From JAGXLC01 sp964461045 (lineage in GTDB: Bacteria; Bacteroidota; Bacteroidia; Bacteroidales; UBA12077): a stretch of 36,691 nucleotides of DNA. The notes beneath the pieces were generated by a model that was given only the letters and a program-made list of their open reading frames with translations, was not told the origin of the DNA and did no database searches. Each line of letters opens with the position of its first letter. The first letter of the stretch is position 1. The DNA lies in NCBI GenBank assembly GCA_964461045.1, contig CAYWSJ010000031.1:1-36691 (forward strand). The letters run 5' to 3'. Positions 1 to 8,985 of the stretch are shown piece by piece. The translations under genes were made by a program, and so were the position numbers.

Positions 1-1
1 C

Positions 2-271
2 AAGAAACCAAAAGTTCTTATACTGGATGAAGCAACGGCTGCAATGGACCGGGAAACAGAAAAATACACAATTAAATTATTAAACAGATTGAAACACGAA
101 TATGAAACAGCTATTTTTTATATTTCTCATCGATTGCATGTATTAAAAAATATAAGTGACAGAATTTATATCCTTGAAAAAGGAACCATACAGGATATTG
201 GTTCGCACCAGGAATTATTAGAAAGAGATAATATGTATAGTAAATATTGGAAAGAATTAATAGAAGTATAA
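2..271 (+). CDS. ABC transporter ATP-binding protein, C-terminal fragment
   Basis: The open frame enters from the left edge, so the first ATG at 44 is internal and the gene is partial. The visible part is the second half of an ABC nucleotide-binding domain. It holds Walker B with its catalytic glutamate (VLILDEAT), a D-loop-like AAMD, and the H-loop histidine in ISHR, followed by the usual tail with a short G-T-I-x-D-I-G-S-H segment found in exporter ATPases. The order fits a fused membrane-ATPase exporter (MsbA, peptide or bacteriocin type), but the membrane domain and Walker A lie outside the window, so the substrate cannot be named. The gene converges on the DUF819 gene, with 16 bp between the stops and no obvious terminator. 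Confidence 0.85.
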   Translation, partial: KKPKVLILDEATAAMDRETEKYTIKLLNRLKHEYETAIFYISHRLHVLKNISDRIYILEKGTIQDIGSHQELLERDNMYSKYWKELIEV

Positions 272-287
272 CTAAAACATAGTATAG

Positions 288-1439
288 CTAGATCAATTTA
301 ATAATCTGAGCCACCAGGTATCCAAAATAATTTCCAATGGCGTAGCCAAGAATTCCGACGGTTAAGCCCGAGATAATAACTTCCTTGTTCCGGATTGCTG
401 TTGCAATTACAGGTACAAAAGGAGGCGAACAGATTAAAGCAGTAGAGGTTACCATAACAGTATCAGAATCAACCTTAAAAAGAGATGCCAGCAAAATATG
501 CAGGATTAGAGAACCAAAAATGACATAGGTGATATATAAAAACAGATTTTGTGCTGCTCCGGAAAACTCGCTTATATCAGCCATAGAAGCAACAACAAGA
601 CTAAAAATTAAAATAAAATACATTCCCAGCTCAAAAGTTTTCCGGGTTCTGTTAATTGATGGAACTAAAGAAAGGACCACTCCCAGGGTAGTTATCAGAA
701 GTATCACAACTACCATTTGGGCATTTTCAGGAACCAGTAAACTAATTCCTCCTGCAAAAGCAAAAATAAGAACAGATATTCCCAGTGTTTTCATTAAGGG
801 GAATAATGTGGCCTTTCTAAAAATACCGGCATATGGGTCTTGCCCATCCAACTGTGTAGCATTTGTTTTACCTATGGAGGCATGAGGAAATGATCTCAGA
901 AACATTGAGAAAAATGGCTTGCCTAAAGTAATTAAAAACAGCAGATATACACTGGAAAGCACCATATCATAAGTATGGGTAATGATGTAAACATCGGGAT
1001 TGACGTTAAGCATCATTTTCAGGGAAGCCAGGTTTGGTGTTCCTCCTGAGTATACTCCCACAAGCATTCCTGAAACTTTCCATATATCCTTCATCCCTCC
1101 TCCTCTAAAAATCAGGTAGCCTGAAAAAACAACAATAACCACAGCTATTAAGGCTGAAAGCATAGACAAAAAAGTTTTACCTGCCATCTGGAACCAGGAG
1201 CGAATATTTGCTGAAAACAAAAGCAAAGGAATGGCCAGGGGGATGGTAACAATGGTTAAAGCATCCTGAATTTTTTCAATCCCTTCAGGTAAAATTCCTA
1301 CATTCCCAAGTATTAATCCTATTGCATAAGCAATTACAACAGATCCCAACTTGTTTACAAAAGGATATTTCCTGCACAGATACAGGATGGCCATGGGGAA
1401 AAAAACATAAAAGAGAATTAGTAATACCTTCCAAAGCAT
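288..1439 (-). CDS. DUF819 family multi-spanning membrane protein
   Basis: This 383-residue protein is almost wholly hydrophobic, with about ten membrane segments and no signal peptide. It resembles the DUF819 (YjcL-like) family. Features consistent with that family are a two-fold layout with a small-residue motif (GVYSGGTPN, about residue 128) in the first half, and a glycine-rich end with a second half rich in small residues. The family has the shape of a secondary transporter, but its substrate is not established. The gene lies downstream of fabI on the same strand with a 163-bp gap, so it is more likely a separate unit than part of the fabI operon. A possible -7 box (TAATTTTG on the minus strand, 1501-1508) lies about 60 bp upstream of the ATG, without a clear -33 element. 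Confidence 0.75.
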   Translation of the reverse strand: MLWKVLLILFYVFFPMAILYLCRKYPFVNKLGSVVIAYAIGLILGNVGILPEGIEKIQDALTIVTIPLAIPLLLFSANIRSWFQMAGKTFLSMLSALIAVVIVVFSGYLIFRGGGMKDIWKVSGMLVGVYSGGTPNLASLKMMLNVNPDVYIITHTYDMVLSSVYLLFLITLGKPFFSMFLRSFPHASIGKTNATQLDGQDPYAGIFRKATLFPLMKTLGISVLIFAFAGGISLLVPENAQMVVVILLITTLGVVLSLVPSINRTRKTFELGMYFILIFSLVVASMADISEFSGAAQNLFLYITYVIFGSLILHILLASLFKVDSDTVMVTSTALICSPPFVPVIATAIRNKEVIISGLTVGILGYAIGNYFGYLVAQIIKLI

Positions 1440-1513
1440 AAATGGCGATTTTCCAGCAAATAAAAATGCAAATAATTGATAAATTATCCCAATTATCAGT
1501 CAAAATTATTCAA

Positions 1514-1548
1514 TTATTCCATTTTTTTGCCTCTCCCGCATGGAATTA
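1514..1548. repeat. Imperfect hairpin between fabI and the DUF819 gene
   Basis: Arms TTATTCCAT (1514-1522) and ATGGAATTA (1540-1548) pair at 8 of 9 positions around a 17-base loop. On the minus strand it lies 55 bp after the fabI stop and lacks a T-run directly after the stem, so it is at best a weak terminator. Confidence 0.3.
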
Positions 1549-1602
1549 CAGAAAAATATCCATCAGAGAGTCCGCTTAGTCAGCAAAGCAAGATCTTAGA
1601 AT

Positions 1603-2457
1603 CTATTCATCCATGCAATCGCAGATATCTTCAAGGTTGTCAAGATTTTTATTGTAAACTGCCATAGCCCTGTGACTCATACCCATACTTGAAAAACCAC
1701 CATCATGATATAAGTTTTGCATGGTCACTTTCCGGGTCAGGTCAGAAAACAATGCGAGGCAATAATCGGCACATTCCTCGGCATTAGCATTTCCAAGCGG
1801 CGACATCCGGTTAGAAAAATCCAGCAATCCTTCAAAACCCATGACTCCCGAACCTGCTGTTGTAGCAGTAGGTGACTGGGAAATTGTATTTATCCGGATA
1901 CTCTTCTCTCTTCCATATATGTATCCAAAACTTCTGGCTATGGATTCAAGCAAAGCTTTTGCATCTGCCATATCGTTATATCCATAGAGTGTTCGCTGGG
2001 CAGCAACATAAGAAAGGGCTACAACAGATCCCCATTCTTTTATTGCATCTTTTTTGCGAGCAAGCTGTAATATTTTATGAAATGAAATAGCTGAAATATC
2101 AAGTGTTTTAAGGAAAAAATCATAGTTTACATCATCATAGGTTTTTCCTTTTCTCACATTAGGAGACATACCAATTGAATGCAGGATAAAATCCACCTGT
2201 CCGCCAAAATGATCCATTGTTTTATTCAAAAGATTATCCAGGTCATCAAGCTTCGTAGCATCAGCAGGTACAACTATTGAATTGGTTTTTTTTGCCAGTT
2301 CATCCACACTGCCCATTCGAACAGCAGCGGGCGCATTTGTCAGTACAATCTCTGCTCCCTGCTCATAAGCTTTTTCGGCAACCTGCCATGCAATTGATTT
2401 TTCATTCAATGCACCAAAGATGATGCCTTTCTTACCTTTTAATAAATCCTTAAACAT
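1603..2457 (-). CDS. fabI: Enoyl-[acyl-carrier-protein] reductase (FabI)
   Basis: FabI reduces the trans-2-enoyl-ACP double bond in the last step of each fatty-acid elongation cycle, using NAD(P)H in the cytoplasm. The 284-residue protein is a short-chain dehydrogenase of the FabI subgroup. The nucleotide-binding N-terminus reads GIIFGALNEKSIAW (about residues 11-24). The catalytic set matches the E. coli spacing: Y150, then Y160, then K167 (YNDMADAK). The substrate-loop region around SQSPTATTAGSGV (about 198-210) and the C-terminal YHDGGFSSMGM are also typical. It is about 20 residues longer than E. coli FabI, mostly at the C-terminus. It is the last gene of the bamD-rpoZ-coaBC-DUF4835-recN-fabI series, 57 bp after recN. 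FabI is the target of triclosan-type inhibitors, but sensitivity cannot be read from here. Confidence 0.95.
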   Translation of the reverse strand: MFKDLLKGKKGIIFGALNEKSIAWQVAEKAYEQGAEIVLTNAPAAVRMGSVDELAKKTNSIVVPADATKLDDLDNLLNKTMDHFGGQVDFILHSIGMSPNVRKGKTYDDVNYDFFLKTLDISAISFHKILQLARKKDAIKEWGSVVALSYVAAQRTLYGYNDMADAKALLESIARSFGYIYGREKSIRINTISQSPTATTAGSGVMGFEGLLDFSNRMSPLGNANAEECADYCLALFSDLTRKVTMQNLYHDGGFSSMGMSHRAMAVYNKNLDNLEDICDCMDE

Positions 2458-2514
2458 ATTTGAAAGTTTTACCTTTATACAAAAGAATTAAAAATTTGTT
2501 TTTATTTTTTAACA

Positions 2515-4173
2515 TCAGGACCTGCCTAAAAACTCTTTGGCATGTTGTAAAGAAGTTTCTGTAAGCTTTTCCCCACTTAACATTTTGGCAATTTCTTTTA
2601 ATCGCTGGTCATCATTGAGTTCAGAAATATCTGTATAGGTAGTATCTTTTTCATCACTTTTGTAAACAAGGTAGTGATGATGTCCTTTACTGGCTATCTG
2701 GGGCAAATGAGTTATATTGATGACCTGCATGTTATTTGCCATTTGCTCCATAATGGTTCCCATTTTATCGGCAATATCTCCTGATGTTCCACTGTCAATT
2801 TCATCAAAAATAATTGTCGGAAGAGCCGTTTTCTCTGCAATTAATGCCTTTAATGTTAGCATTAACCTTGACAATTCACCGCCGGACGCAACTTTTGCAA
2901 TATCTTCAGGTGAAACGTTCTTATTTGCTGAGAAAAGAAATTGAATGTTGTCTTTTCCGTAAGGGGTATACTCTTGAGTTTTTTCATGATTAATTTCAAA
3001 AGTTGCATTAGGAATTCCAAGATCCTTTAGCATGGAAGTAATTCTTTTCTTGAGAGAAGAAAAATTCTGTTTTCTTTTGTTTGTTAGATCAGCAGCCAGT
3101 TTACCAAGTTTTTCTTCTTCCTTGTTTAATTCTTTTTGTAATTCTTCCAGTTCAAAATCAGAATTATTAATGCCATCGATTTTCTTTTCAAGTTCCTGTT
3201 TTACGTTAATCAGCTCTTCAACAGTTGATACATTATGTTTATGTTCCAGGTCATAAATGTCATCAAGTCTCTGGCGGATAAACTCAAGTCTTTCCGGGTC
3301 GTACTCAACAGACTCATTCATCATTTCTATCTCCCCGGCTAAATCCTGAAGTTCAATGTAAACCGATTCTAATCTGCTATTCACATCTTTTACTTTAGGG
3401 AAGTATTCCACTATTTTTTTTATGTTGTCAACTGCCTCTTTTAATTGAGAAAGAATTGAGACTTCTTCATTGTTCAATAGTTGTTGAGCCGAGGAAAGGT
3501 TATATTTAATATCTTCAGTATGATTTAACGTCTCTGATTCATTTTCCAGTTCATCCTGTTCTCCTTCTACCAGGTTTAATTTCTCAATCATATCAAACTG
3601 GTACTGAAAATAATCAAGATCGTTTTTATTTTTCTCTGCTAATTCATTTCTTTCCCTGTATCTTCTTTGTAACTCCTTGTAAATTTTATAATGTCGCTGA
3701 TAATCTTCAAGTAAGTCTTTGGTTGAGGAATAAGAATCAACCACATTTAACTGAAAAATGTTATCCTGTAAGAACAAATTATGATGTTGTGAATGAATAT
3801 CCACAAGATAATCGCCAATTTCCTTCAGCAACTTAACATTCACAGGCGTATCATTCACAAAAGCCCTTGATTTTCCTTTGTTATTAATTTCTCTCCTGAT
3901 GATAGTCTCATCATCATAATCAATATCGTTATTTTCAAAAAAACCATTGAGTTTATATTGTTTAATAAAGAAGTGAGCTTCAATCACACATTTTTCAGAA
4001 GTATTTTTAAGCATACTTGTATCTGCACGATTACCAAGGATTAAGGAGAGCGCTCCGATGAGTATTGACTTTCCTGCCCCTGTTTCTCCTGTTATTGTGA
4101 GAAAGCCAGGATAAAAGTCAATATCGATGTTATCGATAAGCGCATAATTTTTTATTTTCAATCTTTGCAGCAT
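2515..4173 (-). CDS. recN: DNA repair protein RecN
   Basis: RecN is an SMC-like ATPase that gathers DNA ends during double-strand break repair. The 552 residues have the usual order. Walker A is GETGAGKS at about 29-36. A long central coiled coil, rich in Glu, Lys and Leu, runs from about 150 to 380. The ABC signature SGGELSR is near 432, Walker B (IIFDEIDSGTSGD) near 454-466, and the H-loop (THLPQIA) near 493. Length and layout match the family. The start codon is followed at once by the family N-terminus (MLQRLKIKNYALID). It lies 90 bp downstream of the DUF4835 gene and 57 bp upstream of fabI on the same strand, an order common in Bacteroidota. Confidence 0.97.
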   Translation of the reverse strand: MLQRLKIKNYALIDNIDIDFYPGFLTITGETGAGKSILIGALSLILGNRADTSMLKNTSEKCVIEAHFFIKQYKLNGFFENNDIDYDDETIIRREINNKGKSRAFVNDTPVNVKLLKEIGDYLVDIHSQHHNLFLQDNIFQLNVVDSYSSTKDLLEDYQRHYKIYKELQRRYRERNELAEKNKNDLDYFQYQFDMIEKLNLVEGEQDELENESETLNHTEDIKYNLSSAQQLLNNEEVSILSQLKEAVDNIKKIVEYFPKVKDVNSRLESVYIELQDLAGEIEMMNESVEYDPERLEFIRQRLDDIYDLEHKHNVSTVEELINVKQELEKKIDGINNSDFELEELQKELNKEEEKLGKLAADLTNKRKQNFSSLKKRITSMLKDLGIPNATFEINHEKTQEYTPYGKDNIQFLFSANKNVSPEDIAKVASGGELSRLMLTLKALIAEKTALPTIIFDEIDSGTSGDIADKMGTIMEQMANNMQVINITHLPQIASKGHHHYLVYKSDEKDTTYTDISELNDDQRLKEIAKMLSGEKLTETSLQHAKEFLGRS

Positions 4174-4263
4174 GGTGCCTTAAAAAAGTAAGAACAAAAT
4201 GTAAATTTCCTGTAAAATTAACAATAAATAACTAAGTAAAAATAATTTCTGAAATATGCTCTG

Positions 4264-5172
4264 TTATTTTGTAATTTTTTCATATTTATCCGAATGTGAG
4301 GGATCAATTTCTGCGAGCATTTCAGCCACGCGATCTGCTTCACTAGCAGAACCTTCGGAGTAAATATTGACAAATTCATCTGATTTGGCTTCAATCATTA
4401 ATTTTAGAAAAAACAGGTAAGAATCAGGTTTTTCTCTGTGTACATCTCTTAATAATTCAACAGATTGCGCTATCTCCGATCTTGCTTTAGACGGTTCGTC
4501 AAACATCTGATCCAATCCATCCCTGTGGTATTCATATAAAAACCTTCTCACCTTTTTGTATTCATCATTTAGTATATTCTGGACAAGCCAGTACCTGTTT
4601 TTTCTGTCTTCAAATGCTTTCCACCCTTTATATCTTGAACTTTGTGCATTACTCACTATTTGCTGGGCTTTTTGATAAAACTCTTTGCCTCCGAATAATG
4701 AAAAAGAATCATAGTCCAGACCAATAATCAGATAGGCATAATAGGCCAGTATTGAAGTGAGGTTATCCTTATGTGTTGCCAGATCAAACTCCAGGGGTTC
4801 TCCTTGCGTATAACGGAAGGTCAAATCATTATCCTTATAATTAATCATTGAACTATTATAAGATGAATTAAAAACAGGTCTCCTTGAACTCACCTGAATG
4901 TATCCTTTAAATTCATCACCAGATCTTTGCTGGATATTTATCAGCATTTTACATTCAATCCGTTCCTCATTTGAAAACTTATCTTCTGTCCATATACGGG
5001 TATTCAGAAATTCATAAACCTGATCCTGCAATTCACGGAATACTTCTCTGTTAGTACCCTGAATTTTACTGGAAATAACCTGAACATTGCAGTTTAATTC
5101 CTGAGCCGTAAGCACTGAAGTCAGGAATAAAAACAATGCAATTACAAATAATGGTTTAAATTTAGTGTTCAT
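4264..5172 (-). CDS. DUF4835 family secreted protein (PorD-like)
   Basis: An exported protein of about 302 residues with a signal peptide (charged MNTKFK, hydrophobic core, cleavage near LTAQE) and a mostly beta-rich, soluble mature part with no further membrane segment. It matches the Bacteroidetes family DUF4835, which characteristically follows coaBC; some databases name it PorD and link it to the type IX secretion system. That link is from memory and is not shown by this sequence. I place the start at the ATG at 5172 rather than the in-frame TTG at 5184: the ATG gives a clean signal peptide and overlaps the coaBC stop by 11 bp, suggesting translational coupling. No other type IX secretion gene is in the window. 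Confidence 0.8.
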   Translation of the reverse strand: MNTKFKPLFVIALFLFLTSVLTAQELNCNVQVISSKIQGTNREVFRELQDQVYEFLNTRIWTEDKFSNEERIECKMLINIQQRSGDEFKGYIQVSSRRPVFNSSYNSSMINYKDNDLTFRYTQGEPLEFDLATHKDNLTSILAYYAYLIIGLDYDSFSLFGGKEFYQKAQQIVSNAQSSRYKGWKAFEDRKNRYWLVQNILNDEYKKVRRFLYEYHRDGLDQMFDEPSKARSEIAQSVELLRDVHREKPDSYLFFLKLMIEAKSDEFVNIYSEGSASEADRVAEMLAEIDPSHSDKYEKITK

Positions 5173-6370
5173 TATAAAAATCAATTATTTTATGAACAAT
5201 ATCTTTAGCAACTTCTTTCTTATGTTTTAACTGAAAATTTTCCTGATTATTATCTTTATCGATAATTGTTATTTTATTTGTATCGTGTTGAAATCCCGCA
5301 CCTTCTTCTTTAAGTGAATTTAAGATGATAAAATCGAGGTTCTTTTTTGCTATTTTCTTTTTTGCATTTTCTATTTCATTCTGTGTTTCGAGGGCAAAAC
5401 CTACCAATAGTTGATTATCTTTCTTTATTTCTCCAAGATATCCGGCTATATCTTTTGTGGGTTCCAATTCGATATACCAATCCTGTTTTCCTCTTTTTAC
5501 CTTCTGATTATAAGATTCTTTGGGTTTAAAGTCACCAACCGCGGCACTTAGAATGGCACCATCAGATTTCTTAAAAAGTTCTTTAGCTGTGGAGAACATT
5601 TCTTGCGTTGTTTTTACCGGTATAAGTGAAATATTCGGATTTGTAACCTGTAAATTTGAAGGACCGAGAATCAGATCAACTTTTGCTCCTGAATCTGCAA
5701 GTTCTTCGGCGATAGCAAGACCCATTTTCCCGGATGAATAATTTCCAATATATCTGACCGGGTCTATAGGTTCATATGTTGGTCCGGCTGTTACTAAGAA
5801 TTGTTTATTCCGAAGTTTTTTTTTTGAAGAAAAATAGTCTGTAATTTTCTTTACCAGGACTTCCGGTTCTTCCATACGACCCTTTCCGGATAAGCCGCTT
5901 GCAAGTTCACCGGAGGCCGGTTCTATAATTATATTTCCGTAAGATCTGAGAACATCAATATTTTTAAGATTGGCGGGGTGCTGATACATATCCAGGTCCA
6001 TGGCAGGTGCAACCATCACATTACATTTGGCGGACAAATATGTAGTCAACAATAAATTATCGGCAATACCATTCGCCATTTTGCCCATAGTATTAGCAGT
6101 TGCAGGGGCAATGATATAGAGATCTGCCCATTCACCTAAATCGACGTGGCTATTCCAATTGCCATTTTCCGGATCAAAAAAATCTACCAGGATAGGATTT
6201 TTTGATAAGGTTGCCATTGTTAAAGGGGTGATAAACTCTTTGGCGTACTCTGTCATAAGAACCTGAACACTGGCCCCTTGTTTAACCAGCAATCTTACAA
6301 GCATAGCAGCCTTATAAGCTGCTATACTACCAGTAATTCCCAGTAAAATATTTTTATCCTTTAAATCCAT
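5162..6370 (-). CDS. coaBC: Phosphopantothenoylcysteine decarboxylase / phosphopantothenate-cysteine ligase (CoaBC)
   Basis: This bifunctional cytoplasmic enzyme performs two consecutive steps of coenzyme A synthesis: ligation of cysteine to 4'-phosphopantothenate, then FMN-dependent decarboxylation. The N-terminal CoaC half (about 1-190) shows the flavoprotein start GITGSIAAYKA, the catalytic-region histidine in NSHVDLGEWAD, and the PAMDLDMYQHP motif. The CoaB half (about 190-402) starts with the typical AGPTYEPIDPVRYIGNYSSGKMG region and continues with a nucleotide-binding fold. At 402 residues it is the expected size. It lies 5 bp after rpoZ and overlaps the DUF4835 gene by 11 bp, so these genes are probably co-transcribed. 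Confidence 0.97.
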   Translation of the reverse strand: MDLKDKNILLGITGSIAAYKAAMLVRLLVKQGASVQVLMTEYAKEFITPLTMATLSKNPILVDFFDPENGNWNSHVDLGEWADLYIIAPATANTMGKMANGIADNLLLTTYLSAKCNVMVAPAMDLDMYQHPANLKNIDVLRSYGNIIIEPASGELASGLSGKGRMEEPEVLVKKITDYFSSKKKLRNKQFLVTAGPTYEPIDPVRYIGNYSSGKMGLAIAEELADSGAKVDLILGPSNLQVTNPNISLIPVKTTQEMFSTAKELFKKSDGAILSAAVGDFKPKESYNQKVKRGKQDWYIELEPTKDIAGYLGEIKKDNQLLVGFALETQNEIENAKKKIAKKNLDFIILNSLKEEGAGFQHDTNKITIIDKDNNQENFQLKHKKEVAKDIVHKIIDFYNEH

Positions 6371-6375
6371 TATTA

Positions 6376-6726
6376 TTACTCCTCTTCTCTTGGACTCGTA
6401 TTTTCATATCCGGTTTGAGGATTTCGGAAATAAATTTTTCCTTCCAGGTATTCCTGTAGTGCAATTAAAGTTGGCTTAGGTAATCGCTCATAAAACTTAG
6501 AAATTTCGATTTGTTCCTTATTCTCGAATATTTCTTCCAGGTTATCTGTGTATGAAGCGAATTCTTCTAATTTTGAACTAAGCTCTTCTTTCAATTCAGC
6601 AGCAATTTGATTTGCTCTTTTTGAAATAATGACTGTTGCCTCATATATGTTACCAACACCTTCTTCAAGTTGTTTCACATCTCTGGTAACTGTGGTATCT
6701 GACGCATTTGTTTTTTTATAATCCAT
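6376..6726 (-). CDS. rpoZ: DNA-directed RNA polymerase omega subunit, Bacteroidetes type
   Basis: A small, highly charged, mostly helical protein of 116 residues with no signal peptide. It fits the Bacteroidetes RpoZ/Rpb6-like omega family in length and in the central segment GNIYEATVIISKRANQIA (about residues 26-43), which corresponds to the conserved omega helix that grips the beta-prime subunit. Omega helps assemble and stabilise the polymerase. Its position between bamD (5-bp gap) and coaBC (5-bp gap) is conserved in Bacteroidota and supports the call, since sequence similarity to E. coli omega is low. Confidence 0.88.
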   Translation of the reverse strand: MDYKKTNASDTTVTRDVKQLEEGVGNIYEATVIISKRANQIAAELKEELSSKLEEFASYTDNLEEIFENKEQIEISKFYERLPKPTLIALQEYLEGKIYFRNPQTGYENTSPREEE

Positions 6727-6731
6727 CGTTC

Positions 6732-7529
6732 CTAATTTTTCAAGTTCTTTTGTGTTTTTTCAAAAATCTTTTCAGCATCGTCCTTATATTCGCTTTCAGG
6801 AAATTCACTAACAAAAGTATAGTATTCATCTAAAGTCTCCTGAAAACGTTCTTCTTCCTTTTCTTTAATACTTCTTGAAGCATAAGTAAACTTTGATTGT
6901 AAAAGATAATATTTAATCTTTTCTCTGTATTTTGAATTCGGAAATTGTTGAAGAGAATTTTCAAAAGCTACAATAGCAGCTTTATAATCTTCCATATCAT
7001 AATACAATTTCGCACCTAAATAATCTTTTTTTGCCAGTTTATTTCTCAACTCAATAATTATATCATTTGCCTGGCTTACCTTAGGATTATTCGGGTGTCT
7101 CTGAATAAATAATCTAAATCCTGTTATTGCCTTTTTCGTGTTCGATTGATCCAGTTCAGGCCGTGGTGAAAGCTGGTAATCACAGTAAGCTGTCATAAAT
7201 TCAGCATTTTGAGCCCATTTGTGATTTCCAAACGTTCTGTAAAATTCCTTAAAATGATGACCACCAAGGATGTAATCACCCACCTCGTAATAACAATTAG
7301 CCAGATAGTAAAGTACAGTATCGGCTCTGTCAGTAGCTTTCATTACAGGATTAAGCTGCTCCAGCAATCCTATGGCACGACTAAAATCCTCTTCCTGATA
7401 ATACTCAATTGCCTTCCTGTATTTTAATCTGTAATCACTGCTTTTTAGTAACTTCTCATATTTACAGGAAGCTAACACACCCACTATCAGGGCTATAATG
7501 ATTAATATAAACGACTTTTTTGTAAACAT
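6732..7529 (-). CDS. bamD: Outer membrane protein assembly factor BamD
   Basis: BamD is an outer-membrane lipoprotein of the BAM complex that helps insert beta-barrel proteins. About 265 residues. The N-terminus is a lipoprotein signal: charged start, hydrophobic stretch, and lipobox LASC with the cysteine near residue 23. The mature part is helical and carries TPR-like repeats, for example RKAIEYYQEEDFSRAIGLLE and later DYKAAIVAFENSLQQFPNSK. I prefer the ATG at 7529 over the in-frame TTG at 7556 because only the ATG puts the charged residues directly before the hydrophobic core. A TACTTTTG box on the minus strand (7534-7541) ends only 4 bp before this ATG, so it would give an almost leaderless mRNA. 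First gene of the leftward cluster. Confidence 0.93.
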   Translation of the reverse strand: MFTKKSFILIIIALIVGVLASCKYEKLLKSSDYRLKYRKAIEYYQEEDFSRAIGLLEQLNPVMKATDRADTVLYYLANCYYEVGDYILGGHHFKEFYRTFGNHKWAQNAEFMTAYCDYQLSPRPELDQSNTKKAITGFRLFIQRHPNNPKVSQANDIIIELRNKLAKKDYLGAKLYYDMEDYKAAIVAFENSLQQFPNSKYREKIKYYLLQSKFTYASRSIKEKEEERFQETLDEYYTFVSEFPESEYKDDAEKIFEKTQKNLKN

Positions 7530-7611
7530 GCTGCAAAAGTAATTTTTTTTTATCAATTTTCTAAAATAAATGAGGTTAAAACGAGAGAGTTTTATAAAAT
7601 ATTTTAACTCA

Positions 7612-7642
7612 TTTGAAAATTATCAAAAAAAACATACTTTTG
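7612..7642 (+). promoter_or_regulatory. Bacteroidetes-type promoter for serine palmitoyltransferase
   Basis: A TTTG at 7612-7615 (-33) is separated by 19 bp from TACTTTTG at 7635-7642 (TAnnTTTG, -7). Transcription would begin near 7648, leaving a leader of roughly 34 bases before the GTG at 7682. Confidence 0.7.
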
Positions 7643-7681
7643 TCTCCCTAAAGAAGATAGTTAACTTAAAAACTTACAGTC

Positions 7682-8926
7682 GTGGATTTATTCAAGAAAA
7701 TAGAAAAAGACAAGGGACCTCTCGGGCAATATATGGAAGAAGCCCATGGATATTTTGCTTTCCCGAAACTAGAAGGAGAGATAGACCCCAGAATGAAATT
7801 TAGAGGCAAAGAGGTATTAAACTGGAGTTTGAACAATTATATTGGTTTGGCTAATCATCCTGAGGTAAGAAAGGCAGATGCAGAAGCTGCCAAAGATTAC
7901 GGGATGGCTTATCCAATGGGGGCAAGAATGATGTCCGGGCAAACCAGCAAGCATGAAGAACTGGAAAACAACCTGGCTGATTTTGTGAACAAAGAAGATG
8001 CATTTCTACTTAACTACGGATACCAGGGAATGCTCTCAATCATTGATGCTTTAGTAAACAGGAATGATGTGATTGTTTATGATTCTGAATCTCACGCATG
8101 TATTCTTGATGGACTCAGATTGCACATGGGTAAAAGATATGTTTTCCCGCATAACAATATTGAAAACCTTGAAAAACAATTACAAAGAGCCACAAAACTT
8201 GCAGAAAAGAATTGTGGGGGTATTCTCGTGATTACTGAAGGTGTCTTTGGTATGGCCGGAGATTTAGGAAAGCTTGATGAGATTGTAAAATTAAAAGAAA
8301 AATATGAATTCCGCCTGCTGGTTGATGATGCCCACGGGTTTGGTACTATGGGAAAAACAGGTGCCGGTACAGGAGAACATTTCGGTATTCAGGATCAGAT
8401 AGATGTTTATTTTGGAACATTTGCCAAAGCCATGGCAGGTATTGGAGCTTTTGTAGCTTCTGATGAATACATAGTTAATTATCTGAGATACAACATGCGT
8501 TCTCAGACATTTGCAAAATCACTCCCTATGCCAATGGTAATTGGAGCTTTAAAAAGGCTGGAACTGCTGAAAAATGAACCAGGTTTGCGCGAACAACTAT
8601 GGAAAGTAGTAAATGCGCTTCAAAAAGGATTAAGAGATGCCGGATTTAACCTGGGTGTTACTGAATCGCCGGTAACTCCTGTATACTTATCGGGTAGCGT
8701 ACCCGAAGGTACTAATATAACAATGGATCTGAGGGAAAACTACAATCTGTTCTGTTCTATTGTTGCTTATCCGGTAATTCCTAAGGGTGAACTTTTATTA
8801 AGATTAATACCTACAGCAAGTCATACACTGGAAGATGTTGACTATACCATTAAAGCTTTTAAAGAGGTTCACAAAAAATTAAAGAACGGAGATTACAAAG
8901 CGGAGCATATTGCAAAAGTAAGCTAA
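7682..8926 (+). CDS. spt: Serine palmitoyltransferase (alpha-oxoamine synthase family)
   Basis: A PLP-dependent enzyme of 414 residues that condenses L-serine with a fatty acyl-CoA (or acyl-ACP) to a 3-keto-sphinganine, the first step of sphingolipid synthesis in Bacteroidota. The alpha-oxoamine synthase fold is clear. The PLP-binding DDAHGFGTMG lies near 215-224. The Schiff-base lysine is K249 in GTFAKAMAGIGAF, matching the Bacteroidetes SPT version rather than the KBL or BioF versions. SESHAC at about 135-140 holds the histidine that stacks on PLP. The start is GTG; no nearby upstream ATG is in frame and the N-terminus fits the family. It is monocistronic, with its own promoter and terminator. 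Other oxoamine synthases are possible but less likely. Confidence 0.88.
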   Translation: MDLFKKIEKDKGPLGQYMEEAHGYFAFPKLEGEIDPRMKFRGKEVLNWSLNNYIGLANHPEVRKADAEAAKDYGMAYPMGARMMSGQTSKHEELENNLADFVNKEDAFLLNYGYQGMLSIIDALVNRNDVIVYDSESHACILDGLRLHMGKRYVFPHNNIENLEKQLQRATKLAEKNCGGILVITEGVFGMAGDLGKLDEIVKLKEKYEFRLLVDDAHGFGTMGKTGAGTGEHFGIQDQIDVYFGTFAKAMAGIGAFVASDEYIVNYLRYNMRSQTFAKSLPMPMVIGALKRLELLKNEPGLREQLWKVVNALQKGLRDAGFNLGVTESPVTPVYLSGSVPEGTNITMDLRENYNLFCSIVAYPVIPKGELLLRLIPTASHTLEDVDYTIKAFKEVHKKLKNGDYKAEHIAKVS

Positions 8927-8953
8927 AACTTTAAGAAGTAAAAAATATAAAAG

Positions 8954-8985
8954 AAACCGCTCTGTGTTACAGGGCGGTTTTTTTT
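8954..8985 (+). terminator. Rho-independent terminator of the serine palmitoyltransferase gene
   Basis: AAACCGC (8954-8960) pairs with GCGGTTT (8974-8980), extended inward by a GU pair and CTGT/ACAG, with a three-base loop and eight T's after the stem. The complementary strand also has a T-rich tail, so it may serve the converging gene whose stop codon lies in the T-run. Confidence 0.9.
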
